Of a stretch of 64,000 bases of DNA, positions 8,510 through 17,161 are shown piece by piece. The translations under genes were made by a program, and so were the position numbers. This DNA is from JAAXHV01 sp965207165 (lineage in GTDB: Bacteria > Pseudomonadota > Gammaproteobacteria > Eutrophobiales > Eutrophobiaceae), in contig OZ242265.1 in assembly GCA_965207165.1 (NCBI GenBank), positions 2,046,001 to 2,110,000 on the forward strand, read 5' to 3'. Positions within the stretch are counted from its first letter, which is position 1. Each line of letters opens with the position of its first letter. The notes under the pieces were generated by a model, which did no database searches, was not told where the DNA came from, and was given only the letters and a program-made list of their open reading frames with translations.

Positions 8510-8896
8510 TTACACCCGTCTTTTCTTTGGCGGGCGACAACCATTATGAGGAATGGGCGTTACGTCCGTGATGTTGGTAATTTTATAGCCCAACGCATTC
8601 AATGCACGTACAGCCGACTCCCGTCCCGGTCCGGGACCTTTTATATTCACTTCCAGGTTCTTCATACCGAATTCCTGTGCAGCAGAACCTACTTTCTGCG
8701 CGGCGATCTGCGCTGCAAACGGCGTGCTTTTGCGCGAACCGCGAAATCCGCTGCCGCCAGCCGTGGCCCACGCCAGGGTATTTCCCTGCCGGTCGGTAAT
8801 ATTAATAATGGTGTTGTTGAACGACGCATGGACATGCGCTATTCCGTCAACCACCGTCTTCTTGACCTTCTTTCTGGTGCTTCTCGGTTTTGCCAT
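8510..8896 (-). CDS. rpsK: 30S ribosomal protein S11
   Basis: 128 residues. The segments HVHASFNNTIINITD and GPGPGRESAVRALNA are diagnostic, and the basic C-terminus PHNGCRPPKKRRV is typical. S11 sits on the platform of the 30S subunit at the mRNA exit. It lies between rpsM and rpsD, with 11 bases between its stop and the corrected rpsD start. Confidence 0.97.
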   Translation of the reverse strand: MAKPRSTRKKVKKTVVDGIAHVHASFNNTIINITDRQGNTLAWATAGGSGFRGSRKSTPFAAQIAAQKVGSAAQEFGMKNLEVNIKGPGPGRESAVRALNALGYKITNITDVTPIPHNGCRPPKKRRV

Positions 8897-8912
8897 TCAA
8901 TCTCTCGTCGTG

Positions 8913-9269
8913 TTACTTTTTGATTATCCGGCGCGGTCCCTTGCGTGTTCTCGCATTCGTGCGGGTACGCTGGCCGCGCAGGGGCAACCCGCGGCGGTGG
9001 CGAATACCCCGGTATGAGCCCAAATCCATCAGGCGCTTGATGTTCATGGATACGTCCCTGCGTAAATCACCTTCCATTTCATAATTCGTTACTTCCGCCC
9101 GCAACTGGTCGAGCTGGTCTTCACTGAGAGTCGACACCTTGACACCCGGCTCTATTCCTGTTGCGGCACAGATTTTCCGGGCTGATGTATTGCCGATCCC
9201 GTAAATGTGAGTCAACGCGATGCTGACGTGTTTGTTGTCCGGGATATTTACCCCAGCTATTCGAGCCAT
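8913..9269 (-). CDS. rpsM: 30S ribosomal protein S13
   Basis: 118 residues. It starts MARIAGVNIPDNKHV and ends in the basic tail GLPLRGQRTRTNARTRKGP that reaches the P-site tRNA. S13 forms bridges between head and 50S subunit. It follows rpmJ by 60 bases and precedes rpsK by 16. Confidence 0.97.
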   Translation of the reverse strand: MARIAGVNIPDNKHVSIALTHIYGIGNTSARKICAATGIEPGVKVSTLSEDQLDQLRAEVTNYEMEGDLRRDVSMNIKRLMDLGSYRGIRHRRGLPLRGQRTRTNARTRKGPRRIIKK

Positions 9270-9329
9270 TATTTTCTCTTTAGTTAATAATCATTCAACC
9301 AGTCGAACCGGTAAGCGTCCTGGGCCGGC

Positions 9330-9443
9330 TCACCCTTGCCGTTGTTTATGGCGCGGGTCGGAGCAGATCACGCGGACGCTGCCAAACCTGCGGATAATAC
9401 GGCAATTACGGCATATCTTTTTTACTGAAGCCCTGACTTTCAT
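9330..9443 (-). CDS. rpmJ: 50S ribosomal protein L36
   Basis: 37-codon gene read directly from the sequence: it begins MKVRASVKKICRNC and ends HKQRQG before a TGA. The zinc-ribbon residues Cys11, Cys14, Cys27 and His32 are all present, so this is the zinc-binding paralogue. It sits between secY and rpsM, the classical position. Confidence 0.95.
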   Translation of the reverse strand: MKVRASVKKICRNCRIIRRFGSVRVICSDPRHKQRQG

Positions 9444-9487
9444 TTCATTCTCCCGTCACACAGGCGTATCGTGTTGAAGGACGGCCA

Positions 9488-10834
9488 TTACGAACGCCTC
9501 CCGTGGCTTTTCAAATTAGCCTTCTTTAACGCCCCTTCATACTGGTGCGACATCAGGTGGGCCTGGATTTGCGCCATGAAGTCCATTACGACGACGACAA
9601 TGATCAACAACGAAGTCCCGCCGAAATAAAACGGTACGTTATACTGGATAATCAGGAATTCCGGCAGCAAACAGACGAAAGTGATGTATATGGCGCCGAC
9701 CATAGTCAGCTTTGTCAACACGCCGTCAAGATACTTGGCGGTCTGCTCACCGGGCCTCATACCCGGAACGAACGCACCTGATTTCTTCAGGTTATCCGCA
9801 GTTTCCCGCGGATCAAACACAACGGCGGTATAGAAGAAACAAAAGAAAATGATGCCTGCGGCGTAAAACGCGACGTATATGGGCTGCCCGGGTTGCAACA
9901 GTGTAGCCAGGTCCTGCAGCCAGCGCATTTCCCGCGCCTGACCCGCCCAGCTTGCCAGGGTCCCCGGAAACAGTATCAGGCTGGAGGCGAATATCGGAGG
10001 AATGACGCCTGCCATATTCAGTTTCAAAGGCAGGTGGCTGGATTGCCCCGCGTACAGTTTTCGTCCGACCTGGCGCTGGGCATAATTCACCGTAATCCTG
10101 CGTTGCCCGCGTTCAATAAATACGACGAAACCGGTAACTGCGATGGCCAGGGCAAACAGGGTAAACACCATTATCAGGTGCAACTCGCCGGTACGGGATA
10201 ACTCCAGCGTTCCGCCTACCGCGGAGGGCAGTCCGGCTACGATTCCGGCAAAAATGATCAGTGAGATGCCGTTGCCGACACCCCGTTCGGTAATCTGTTC
10301 GCCCAGCCACATCAGGAACATGGTCCCGGTTACCAGCGTGGTCACTGCAGTGATGCGAAAGGTCAAGCCCGGGTCGAGGACGACCGAACCGCCTGACACC
10401 TGCTGCCCTTCCAGCGCCAGCGATACGCCCAGTGCCTGGAAGGTGGCAAGCAGCACCGTTCCGTACCTCGTATACTGGGTGATCTTGCGGCGTCCCGTTT
10501 CACCTTCCCTGCGCAATTGTTTCAGGCGCGGGTCGACAAAGGACAGTATCTGCATGATGATCGAGGCGGATATGTACGGCATGATGCCGAGGGCGACCAC
10601 CGACAGGCGTTCCAGCGCGCCGCCGGAAAACATATTGAACATATCCAGGATAGTGCCCCGTTGTTGCTCGAACAACTGGGCCAGGGTATCGGGGTTAATC
10701 CCCGGTACGGGAATGAAAGTGCAGATCCGGTAAACGAACAGGGCCAACAGGACGAACAACAGCCGCCTGCGCAGTTCGGTTACCTGGGTCAATCCCGCGA
10801 TGCCGCCCGGTATTGCTGGATTTCTTGCTGCCAT
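9488..10834 (-). CDS. secY: Protein translocase subunit SecY
   Basis: 448 residues with ten hydrophobic segments, the central channel of the Sec translocon in the inner membrane. Recognisable parts are FVYRICTFIPVPGINPD near the first membrane segment, the cytoplasmic loop with FIERGQRRITVNYAQRQVG that contacts SecA, and RETADNLKKSGAFVPG-type sequence in the late loop. TAGGATA precedes the ATG. It is the penultimate gene of the spc operon, four bases after rplO. Confidence 0.97.
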   Translation of the reverse strand: MAARNPAIPGGIAGLTQVTELRRRLLFVLLALFVYRICTFIPVPGINPDTLAQLFEQQRGTILDMFNMFSGGALERLSVVALGIMPYISASIIMQILSFVDPRLKQLRREGETGRRKITQYTRYGTVLLATFQALGVSLALEGQQVSGGSVVLDPGLTFRITAVTTLVTGTMFLMWLGEQITERGVGNGISLIIFAGIVAGLPSAVGGTLELSRTGELHLIMVFTLFALAIAVTGFVVFIERGQRRITVNYAQRQVGRKLYAGQSSHLPLKLNMAGVIPPIFASSLILFPGTLASWAGQAREMRWLQDLATLLQPGQPIYVAFYAAGIIFFCFFYTAVVFDPRETADNLKKSGAFVPGMRPGEQTAKYLDGVLTKLTMVGAIYITFVCLLPEFLIIQYNVPFYFGGTSLLIIVVVVMDFMAQIQAHLMSHQYEGALKKANLKSHGRRS

Positions 10835-10838
10835 TATC

Positions 10839-11270
10839 CTACTCGAATTTCCCGCCGGCGGCCTCGATGGCGGCCCGCGCCGCTTTGCTTGCCCGCAGTC
10901 CCTTGACAGTCACTGCCTTGTTAATTGTCCCACTGGCAATGATCTTGACTCTCTTGATCTTTCTCGAAACAAGGCCGGCTTTCCTCAGCGTATCCAGGTC
11001 TATGGTTTCGGTCCCTGTTTTCTCCAGCTCGTCAAGGCGGATTTCGTCGGTTATCCTGGAAAGGTAGGAACGGAAACCGACCTTGGGGAGGCGCCGTTGC
11101 AACGGCATCTGCCCACCCTCAAAACCTACCTTGTGGTACCCGCCCGAGCGGGATTTCTGTCCTTTATGGCCGCGACCCGCGGTCTTGCCGTGACCGGAAC
11201 CGATACCCCGGCCTACCCGTTTGGCATCGCGTTTGGAACCGTTCGCAGGTTTGATTGAATTAAGTCGCAT
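10839..11270 (-). CDS. rplO: 50S ribosomal protein L15
   Basis: 143 residues from ATG 11268-11270 (MRLNSIKPANGSK); a start four codons upstream would overlap rpmD. The Gly/Arg/Lys-rich N-terminal part (GRGIGSGHGKTAGRGHKGQK) threads into 23S rRNA, while the C-terminal half is globular (GTINKAVTVKGLRASKAA). The start follows the rpmD stop by a single base, so translational coupling is likely. Confidence 0.96.
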   Translation of the reverse strand: MRLNSIKPANGSKRDAKRVGRGIGSGHGKTAGRGHKGQKSRSGGYHKVGFEGGQMPLQRRLPKVGFRSYLSRITDEIRLDELEKTGTETIDLDTLRKAGLVSRKIKRVKIIASGTINKAVTVKGLRASKAARAAIEAAGGKFE

Positions 11271-11271
11271 A

Positions 11272-11466
11272 TCAGATCTCATCTACCGCCAGCAAATAGG
11301 CCACCTTGTTGATCATGCCGCGGTTTTCCGCAGTGTCCGCGAGCGTTACCGAATGACCTATACGGCGCAAACCGAGCCCCGCTACACAGGCTTTATGCTG
11401 CGCGGTCCTGCGGTTGACACTGCGTTTCAAGGTCACTCTCAATTGTTTCTTTGCCTCAGCCATCAT
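11272..11466 (-). CDS. rpmD: 50S ribosomal protein L30
   Basis: 64 residues with the L30 core VTLKRSVNRRTAQHKACVAGLGLRRIG, here interrupted after 20 residues in description only: VTLKRSVNRR then HKACVAGLGLRRIG. Two ATG codons stand in tandem at the start (11466 and 11463); either may be used. It lies between rpsE and rplO as usual. Confidence 0.95.
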   Translation of the reverse strand: MMAEAKKQLRVTLKRSVNRRTAQHKACVAGLGLRRIGHSVTLADTAENRGMINKVAYLLAVDEI

Positions 11467-11514
11467 AATCCCGGTGTGCTGTCGTCTATCGTTCTACCTT
11501 TCTGCGAACCGTGG

Positions 11515-12021
11515 TTAACCGGTCAGTTCCTCGACTGTTTTTCCGCGTTTTGCCGCGAAGTATTCCGGCTCAGCCATTGACTGCAGGCCTTTCATGGTCG
11601 ACCGGACCACGTTAATCGGATTGGTCGAGCCGGTACATTTTGCCAGGACATTCTGTACACCCGCGCATTCAAATACGGCGCGCATTGCGCCACCCGCAAT
11701 AATACCCGTGCCTTCCGAAGCAGGTTGCATATACACCTTGGCGGCGCCGTGCCTCGCAGTAACCGCGTAATACAGGGTATCGCCCTTAAGCGGAACCCTG
11801 ATCATGTTCCGGCGCGCTTTTTCCATGGCTTTCTGTATAGCAACGGGCACCTCCCGGGCCTTGCCCCGGCCAAAACCGACCCGGCCGTTACCGTCGCCGA
11901 CAACGGTCAATGCCGTAAAGCCGAATATACGGCCGCCCTTGACCACTTTGGCCACCCGGTTGACTGCAACCAGTTTCTCCAGTAAATCTTCGTTACCTGT
12001 GATGGAATCCGCTAGCGCCAT
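11515..12021 (-). CDS. rpsE: 30S ribosomal protein S5
   Basis: 168 residues. The double-stranded-RNA-binding N-terminal domain contains VNRVAKVVKGGRIFGFTALT, and GDGNGRVGFGRGKAREVP follows; the C-terminal domain has the GTGIIAGGAMRAVFE segment. S5 lines the mRNA entry channel and helps decoding accuracy. GAGGAG lies upstream of the ATG. Confidence 0.97.
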   Translation of the reverse strand: MALADSITGNEDLLEKLVAVNRVAKVVKGGRIFGFTALTVVGDGNGRVGFGRGKAREVPVAIQKAMEKARRNMIRVPLKGDTLYYAVTARHGAAKVYMQPASEGTGIIAGGAMRAVFECAGVQNVLAKCTGSTNPINVVRSTMKGLQSMAEPEYFAAKRGKTVEELTG

Positions 12022-12043
12022 GCTGGTGTTATCTCCTCATCAT

Positions 12044-12397
12044 TCAGAATTTTATACCTTGTTCCCTGGCGGCATCCGCCAGCGCCTTTACCCTGCCGTG
12101 GAACTTGAAACCCGAGCGGTCGAAGGCAACCGTTGTTATCCCGGCTTTCTTTGCCCGTTCTGCAACCACCTGGCCTACTACCCCGGCCGCCTCCTTGTTG
12201 CCGCCGTTTTTTATCTTGCTGCGCACTTCCTTATCAAGGGAGGATGCACTGACCAGCACTTCCGACCCGCCGGCAGCGATCACCTGGGCATAGATATGCC
12301 GGGGTGTACGGAACACGCACAAACGGCTTAAGCCTTGTGACTTGATACGCATGCGTGTTTTTACCGCTCTTCTCAATCTTGCCGTCTTCTTGTTCAT
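12044..12397 (-). CDS. rplR: 50S ribosomal protein L18
   Basis: 117 residues. It has the basic N-terminus followed by RLCVFRTPRHIYAQVI and the C-terminal FDRSGFKFHGRVKALADAAR. L18 binds 5S rRNA in the central protuberance. Its ATG overlaps the TAA of rplF by one base (TAATG). Confidence 0.97.
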   Translation of the reverse strand: MNKKTARLRRAVKTRMRIKSQGLSRLCVFRTPRHIYAQVIAAGGSEVLVSASSLDKEVRSKIKNGGNKEAAGVVGQVVAERAKKAGITTVAFDRSGFKFHGRVKALADAAREQGIKF

Positions 12398-12930
12398 TAC
12401 GCTTTCTTGGCCTCCTTGCGCAGAATCTGTTCGTCGGCGTAACGCACGCCTTTCCCCTTGTAAGGCTCAGGCGGCCGGTAGCTGCGGATATTGGCCGCCA
12501 CCTGACCGACTTTCTGTTTGTCCGAACCCCTGACTATGATCTGGGTCTGGCTGGGGGTCTCAACCGTAATGCCGTCGGGAATGTCAATTTCCACCGGATG
12601 GGAAAATCCCAGCGTCAGGTTGATGTTCTCCTGGTTCGCCTGGGCGCGATATCCGACCCCGGTAATCTCGAGCTTGATTTCATATCCGTCAGTAACCCCG
12701 GTTACCATATTCTGTAAAATCGCCCTGGTGGTTCCTGCCAGTGCCCGCGCCGACTTGGTGTTGTCTTTTGCTGAAAACTTCAACAGGTTGTCTTCACGGT
12801 CCAGTTGTACGAGTGAATGCAGGGTATGCATCAATTCTCCTTTGCTGCCCTTGATTCGCACCTGTGCCCCGTTCACGTCTACCTCCACGCTTTCGGGAAC
12901 TGTTATCGGGTTATTGGCGATTCTCGACAT
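12397..12930 (-). CDS. rplF: 50S ribosomal protein L6
   Basis: 177 residues with the two repeated L6 domains; GYRAQANQENINLTLGFSHPV and IRSYRPPEPYKGKGVRY are the diagnostic C-terminal segments (the latter lies near the factor-binding site). It begins MSRIANNPITVPESVEV. It is eight bases downstream of rpsH in the spc operon. Confidence 0.97.
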   Translation of the reverse strand: MSRIANNPITVPESVEVDVNGAQVRIKGSKGELMHTLHSLVQLDREDNLLKFSAKDNTKSARALAGTTRAILQNMVTGVTDGYEIKLEITGVGYRAQANQENINLTLGFSHPVEIDIPDGITVETPSQTQIIVRGSDKQKVGQVAANIRSYRPPEPYKGKGVRYADEQILRKEAKKA

Positions 12931-12938
12931 ATCAAGAC

Positions 12939-13334
12939 CTACGCAACGATACAGATGATCTCGCCGCCAATCCCCAGTTGCCGGGCATTCCTGTCCGTCA
13001 TGACTCCCCTGGAAGTGGAGATGATGGCAGTACCCAGGCCTTCGTGCACCTTCGGCAACTTGTCGCCGGCGCTGTAGCGGCGTAATCCCGGCATACTGAC
13101 GCGCCGCAATAACTCGATCACGGGCTTGCCCTCAAAATACTTCAATTCAATGGTCAGTACGTGCTTGGCCGTGTCCTCGTTCACACTGAAACCGGTAATA
13201 TATCCTTCTTCCTGGAGGATTTTTGCCACGGCAATTTTCAACTTCGACGAAGGCATGCCGACTTCCCGCTTAGACCTGTGCTGGCCGTTGCGGATCCGTG
13301 TCAGCATGTCCGATATTTGATCCTGTAAGCTCAT
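12939..13334 (-). CDS. rpsH: 30S ribosomal protein S8
   Basis: 131 residues starting MSLQDQISDMLTRIRNGQ and ending with the diagnostic ISTSRGVMTDRNARQLGIGG. S8 binds the central domain of 16S rRNA and, in E. coli, represses the spc operon at the L5 translation start. It lies between rpsN and rplF. Confidence 0.97.
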   Translation of the reverse strand: MSLQDQISDMLTRIRNGQHRSKREVGMPSSKLKIAVAKILQEEGYITGFSVNEDTAKHVLTIELKYFEGKPVIELLRRVSMPGLRRYSAGDKLPKVHEGLGTAIISTSRGVMTDRNARQLGIGGEIICIVA

Positions 13335-13366
13335 TTTGTATTCTCTTGCTGCCTCGCGGGTTTTTT

Positions 13367-13672
13367 TTACCAGCTCGCCTTGACCAGGCCCGGGATATCC
13401 CCGCGCATGGCTGCCTCACGCAGCTTGTTTCGGCCCAGCCCGAATTTTCGGTAATACCCGTTCGGCCGCCCGGTCAGGCTGCACCGGTTTCTCAAACGGG
13501 ACGGGCTGGAATCCCTGGGTAATTTATTCAACTTAATCCTTGCCTCTTTACGCTCTTCCGTAGACAGCGACATATCCTTGATAATGCGCTTCAACCCGGC
13601 GCGTTTTTCGGCGTATTTCTCAACCAGTTTCTCCCTTTTCCGTTCCCGGTTTACCATTGATGTTTTAGCCAT
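13367..13672 (-). CDS. rpsN: 30S ribosomal protein S14, zinc-free type
   Basis: 101 residues, the long proteobacterial form. The C-terminal RNRCSLTGRPNGYYRKFGL is diagnostic. It lacks the paired CxxC zinc-ribbon of the short Gram-positive form, having a single cysteine. S14 helps assemble the head of the 30S subunit. Confidence 0.97.
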   Translation of the reverse strand: MAKTSMVNRERKREKLVEKYAEKRAGLKRIIKDMSLSTEERKEARIKLNKLPRDSSPSRLRNRCSLTGRPNGYYRKFGLGRNKLREAAMRGDIPGLVKASW

Positions 13673-13687
13673 AAGTCTCCTCTACCT

Positions 13688-14227
13688 TTAACCTCTAAGG
13701 GGAAAGTTGAACGCTTTCAACAGGGCCTGCGCCTCTGCATCGGTTTTTGCCGATGTCGTTATCGTCACGTCCAGGCCGCGTAGCGCCTCGATCTTGTCAT
13801 AATCAATTTCAGGAAAAATAATCTGTTCCTTCACACCCAGGCTGTAGTTGCCGCGACCATCAAATGCACGCGGGCTCAGGCCGCGAAAATCCCTGATCCT
13901 TGGAATAGCGACTGAAATCAGCCTGTCCAGAAATTCGTACATGCGCTTGCGCCGTAATGTAACCTTGCAACCGTTCGGGAAGCCTTTCCTGACCTTGAAG
14001 TTCGCCACGGATTTTTTTGCATTGATCACGATCGGCTTCTGGCCGGCGATGCGCGCCATGTCAGCAGCCGCCTGCTCGATCATTTTTTTGTCGGTCATTA
14101 CCTTGCCCAAGCCCATGTTCAGCGTGATCTTGGTTATCCTCGGCACCTGCATCGGCGATGTATAGCTGAACTGCTCCATCAGTTGCGGTGCAACCGTGGT
14201 CCGGTAAAATTCCTGTAATCTGGCCAT
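13688..14227 (-). CDS. rplE: 50S ribosomal protein L5
   Basis: 179 residues. Segments PRITKITLNMGLGKV, KPIVINAKKSVANFKVRKG and RGNYSLGVKEQIIFPEIDYD are diagnostic. L5 binds 5S rRNA and contacts the P-site tRNA. It lies between rplX and rpsN, with 14 and 15 bases of spacing. Confidence 0.97.
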   Translation of the reverse strand: MARLQEFYRTTVAPQLMEQFSYTSPMQVPRITKITLNMGLGKVMTDKKMIEQAAADMARIAGQKPIVINAKKSVANFKVRKGFPNGCKVTLRRKRMYEFLDRLISVAIPRIRDFRGLSPRAFDGRGNYSLGVKEQIIFPEIDYDKIEALRGLDVTITTSAKTDAEAQALLKAFNFPLRG

Positions 14228-14241
14228 CTTGTTATTGCTGT

Positions 14242-14562
14242 TCAGACATCAACCACTTCGTCGTTGGATTTAAAATAACGGACTTTCCTTCCATCCTCCA
14301 GAAACCGGAAGCCCACCCGGTCCGGCCTGTTTGAAACCGGATTCCACAAGGCGATATTGGAAATCGCGAACGGCATCTCCTTTTCAATGATACCGCCGGG
14401 CGCTCCGCGCATGGGGTTTCCCTTGGTATGGCGTTTGGCCATATTGATATTTTCAACGATGACCTTGTTGCCGTTCCTGTCGACATTGAGCACGACGCCG
14501 CGCTTACCCTTGTCCTTGCCGGCAATTACGACTACTTCGTCACCTTTTCGTATCCTGTTCAT
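14242..14562 (-). CDS. rplX: 50S ribosomal protein L24
   Basis: 106 residues. The N-terminal KOW motif reads GDEVVVIAGKDKGKRGVVL; NINMAKRHTKGNP follows. L24 is one of the initiators of 50S assembly and sits at the tunnel exit. An overlapping frame at 14232-14525 is a shadow without family features. Confidence 0.97.
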   Translation of the reverse strand: MNRIRKGDEVVVIAGKDKGKRGVVLNVDRNGNKVIVENINMAKRHTKGNPMRGAPGGIIEKEMPFAISNIALWNPVSNRPDRVGFRFLEDGRKVRYFKSNDEVVDV

Positions 14563-14582
14563 AATGTATAACGCACTCCTGT

Positions 14583-14951
14583 CTATAACACCTCGGGTGC
14601 GAGGGACACGATTTTCATAAAATTCTCAGTCCTGAGTTCACGGGTGACCGGGCCGAATATCCGGGTCCCGACAGGTTGCAACTGGTTGGTCAGCAACACG
14701 GCGGCATTGCTGTCAAACCGTATCAGTGAACCGTCCGGTCGCCTCACGCCTTTTTTTGTCCGCACCACCACGGCACTGTAAATCTCTCCTTTTTTTACCT
14801 TGCTCCTCGGGATGGCTTCCTTGATACTCACCTTTATCACGTCCCCTACTCCGGCATAGCGCCTTTTCGAACCACCCAGAACCTTCACACACATGAGGCG
14901 CCGCGCACCGCTGTTATCGGCCACACCCAGCATTGTCTGCATTTGGATCAT
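14583..14951 (-). CDS. rplN: 50S ribosomal protein L14
   Basis: 122 residues, nearly colinear with E. coli L14: MIQMQTMLGVADNSGARRLM at the start and RIFGPVTRELRTENFMKI at the end. L14 contacts the 30S subunit and silencing factor RsfS. It opens what is the spc operon in E. coli; here the 11-base gap after rpsQ leaves no room for a separate promoter. Confidence 0.97.
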   Translation of the reverse strand: MIQMQTMLGVADNSGARRLMCVKVLGGSKRRYAGVGDVIKVSIKEAIPRSKVKKGEIYSAVVVRTKKGVRRPDGSLIRFDSNAAVLLTNQLQPVGTRIFGPVTRELRTENFMKIVSLAPEVL

Positions 14952-14962
14952 GTCCGGGCTCC

Positions 14963-15229
14963 CTATACTTCCTGCGCCCTGCTGACGATGCTTTGCAAGC
15001 GCCAGGCCTTGTTCCTGGAAATGGGCCGGGATGACTCAATGATGACCTTGTCGCCCTCGTTGCACTCATTATTCTCATCGTGCGCAAGCAGCCTGGTAGT
15101 GCGCCGGATGTATTTGCCGTACAGCGGGTGTTTTACCGTGCGCCCGATATCGACGGCAATCGACTTGTCCATCTTGTTGCTGACAACCGTGCCGGTCAGT
15201 GTTCTGGTTGATTTTACGGATTCACTCAT
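14963..15229 (-). CDS. rpsQ: 30S ribosomal protein S17
   Basis: 88 residues of the OB-fold S17 family: GTVVSNKMDKSIAVDI, HPLYGKYIRRTTRLLAHDE and GDKVIIESSRPISRNKAW are diagnostic. It binds 16S rRNA early in assembly. Its start overlaps the end of rpmC by eight bases. Confidence 0.97.
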   Translation of the reverse strand: MSESVKSTRTLTGTVVSNKMDKSIAVDIGRTVKHPLYGKYIRRTTRLLAHDENNECNEGDKVIIESSRPISRNKAWRLQSIVSRAQEV

Positions 15230-15422
15230 CTTGCTTCGCTTTTTCGTTTAACACCGTTTTAACCCTGGCTATTTCCCGCCGCACTGCCTTGAAACGACTC
15301 GGGTTGCCGAGCTGGCCCGAACCTTTTTGCATGCGCAGGTTAAGTTGTTCACGCAGCAGGTCGACGAGTAGTACTTGCAATTCCTCGGGGTTCCTGCCCC
15401 TCAATTCCGCGGCTTTCGTCAC
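15222..15422 (-). CDS. rpmC: 50S ribosomal protein L29
   Basis: 66-residue helical-hairpin protein with LREQLNLRMQKGSGQLGNP in the middle. L29 lies at the tunnel exit and helps dock trigger factor and SRP. The start codon is a GTG that overlaps the TGA of rplP (GTGA), so translation is probably coupled. Confidence 0.95.
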   Translation of the reverse strand: MTKAAELRGRNPEELQVLLVDLLREQLNLRMQKGSGQLGNPSRFKAVRREIARVKTVLNEKAKQDE

Positions 15423-15832
15423 AGTATTGTCCTGTTAACGAATATGGTCTTGACCGGTAATTTCGCCGACGCGAGTTTAAAGGCTTCTCTTGCAAGTTGT
15501 TCCGATACGCCTTCAATTTCGTACAGCATCTTGCCGGGTTGAACAACGGACACCCAGTATTCGACGTTACCTTTGCCCTTGCCCTGGCGTACTTCCAGGG
15601 GTTTAGTCGTGATCGGCTTATCCGGAAAAATCCGGATCCAGACTTTTCCTCCCCGCTTGACCTTGCGGGTGATGGTCCGGCGGGCGGCCTCAATCTGGCG
15701 CGCGGTAATGCGTCCGCGGGTAATCGCCTTCAGACCGAACTCGCCAAAATTGACCTTGTTGCCATTACTGGCCAGCCCGCGATTCCTGCCCTTGCTCTGT
15801 TTCCTGAATTTGGTTCGTTTTGGTTGTAACAT
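15419..15832 (-). CDS. rplP: 50S ribosomal protein L16
   Basis: 137 residues starting MLQPKRTKFRKQSKGRNRG. The segments GRITARQIEAARRTITR and VRQGKGKGNVEYWVSVV are diagnostic; the arginine in the latter region is the type hydroxylated by YcfD-like enzymes in E. coli. L16 positions tRNA near the peptidyl transferase centre. Confidence 0.97.
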   Translation of the reverse strand: MLQPKRTKFRKQSKGRNRGLASNGNKVNFGEFGLKAITRGRITARQIEAARRTITRKVKRGGKVWIRIFPDKPITTKPLEVRQGKGKGNVEYWVSVVQPGKMLYEIEGVSEQLAREAFKLASAKLPVKTIFVNRTIL

Positions 15833-15836
15833 TTGC

Positions 15837-16511
15837 TTACGCCCCGATTACCGGCGCTTCCTCATCGTCGCCCCTGTCGTCGACGTTGAATACCTCGCCC
15901 TTGAATATCCAGACCTTTACGCCTATGACGCCGTAGGTCGTATTCGAGTTGGCAATGCCGTAATCTATATCGGCGCGCAAGGTGTGCAGGGGCACGCGTC
16001 CCTCCCGGTACCATTCGGACCGTGCGATCTCCGCACCGTTCAAACGACCGCTGACATTGATTTTAATGCCCAGTGCGCCAAGCCTCATCGAATTGGTCAC
16101 CGCGCGCTTCATGGCCCGCCTGAACATGATTTTTCTCTCGATCTGCTGGGCAACGCTCTCAGCCACCAGGCTCGCGTCAAGCTCAGGCTTGCGGATTTCC
16201 CGGACGCTCACTTTTGCCCTGACGCCCATCATTTCCGATACTTCCTGGCTTAAACGCTCGATGTCCTCTCCTTTCTTGCCGATCACGATGCCCGGCCTGG
16301 CGCTGTGTATGATCACCTTGATCTCATTCGGGGGACGTTCGATCTGGATCCGGCTGACCGAAGCGTTGACCAGTTTCTTCCTGAGGAAGTCACGTACCTG
16401 CAGGTCCGTATTCAAATACCTTGCATAATCTTTCGTATCGGCATACCAGGTTGAGGTCCAATCCTTGATAATGCCGATGCGCATGCCCGTGGGGTGTACT
16501 TTCTGTCCCAT
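15837..16511 (-). CDS. rpsC: 30S ribosomal protein S3
   Basis: 224 residues. The KH domain includes VIIHSARPGIVIGKKGEDIE; the C-terminal domain contains GRLNGAEIARSEWYREGRVP and TLRADIDYG. S3 forms the mRNA entry helicase together with S4 and S5. It begins MGQKVHPTGMRIGII and is four bases upstream of rplP. Confidence 0.97.
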   Translation of the reverse strand: MGQKVHPTGMRIGIIKDWTSTWYADTKDYARYLNTDLQVRDFLRKKLVNASVSRIQIERPPNEIKVIIHSARPGIVIGKKGEDIERLSQEVSEMMGVRAKVSVREIRKPELDASLVAESVAQQIERKIMFRRAMKRAVTNSMRLGALGIKINVSGRLNGAEIARSEWYREGRVPLHTLRADIDYGIANSNTTYGVIGVKVWIFKGEVFNVDDRGDDEEAPVIGA

Positions 16512-16519
16512 AGTTCTGC

Positions 16520-16855
16520 CTATTCTTTCGTCTCAGTGACGGTGATTGCCAAATGGCTGGTACGCTTGAATATCCTGTCAGCCCGTCCCCGGGCCCGGGT
16601 ACGCAAGCGCTTGTGCGTGGGTCCCTGGTCGACGGTTATCGCACTTATTTTCAGTTCGTCTATATCCGCCGCATCGTTATGCTCGGCATTCGCAATTGCC
16701 GATTCCAGCACTTTCTTGACGATACCGGCAGCCTTCTTGTTGCTGTATGCCAGAACATTGATTGCCCGATCAACCGGCATTCCCCGCACCTGATCGGCTA
16801 CCAGGCGCAGCTTTTGCGGCGCCATCCGTACAAATTTAAGGCATGCAGTTGTCAT
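16520..16855 (-). CDS. rplV: 50S ribosomal protein L22
   Basis: 111 residues. RMAPQKLRLVADQVRGMPV and LKISAITVDQGPTHKRLR are diagnostic; the beta-hairpin that reaches the constriction of the exit tunnel lies at about 80-100 and looks unaltered (no macrolide-type deletion is obvious). It follows rpsS by 18 bases. Confidence 0.97.
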   Translation of the reverse strand: MTTACLKFVRMAPQKLRLVADQVRGMPVDRAINVLAYSNKKAAGIVKKVLESAIANAEHNDAADIDELKISAITVDQGPTHKRLRTRARGRADRIFKRTSHLAITVTETKE

Positions 16856-16873
16856 AATCCCGTTGCGCTCTAC

Positions 16874-17149
16874 CTATTTCGGGGTTTTTCTATCCGCGGC
16901 ATGGCCGCGAAACGTCCGGGTAATGGCAAATTCACCCAGCTTGTGCCCCACCATGTTCTCTGTAATAAAGACCGGCACATGGTCGCGGCCGTTATGAATG
17001 GCAATCGTCAGTCCAACCATATCCGGCACTATCATCGACCTTCTGGACCAGGTCTTGATAGGCCGCTTATCATTATTCTGTGTGGCAGTCTCCACCTTTC
17101 TGATCAAATGATGATCTATAAACGGCCCTTTCCTGATCGAACGCGGCAT
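16874..17149 (-). CDS. rpsS: 30S ribosomal protein S19
   Basis: 91 residues starting MPRSIRKGPFIDHHLIRKVE, with WSRRSMIVPDMVGLTIAIHN and GEFAITRTFRGHAADRK. S19 binds 16S rRNA in the head next to S13. Its AGAGGA ribosome-binding site directly abuts the inserted repeat element that separates it from rplB. Confidence 0.97.
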   Translation of the reverse strand: MPRSIRKGPFIDHHLIRKVETATQNNDKRPIKTWSRRSMIVPDMVGLTIAIHNGRDHVPVFITENMVGHKLGEFAITRTFRGHAADRKTPK

Positions 17150-17161
17150 GGTTAATCCTCT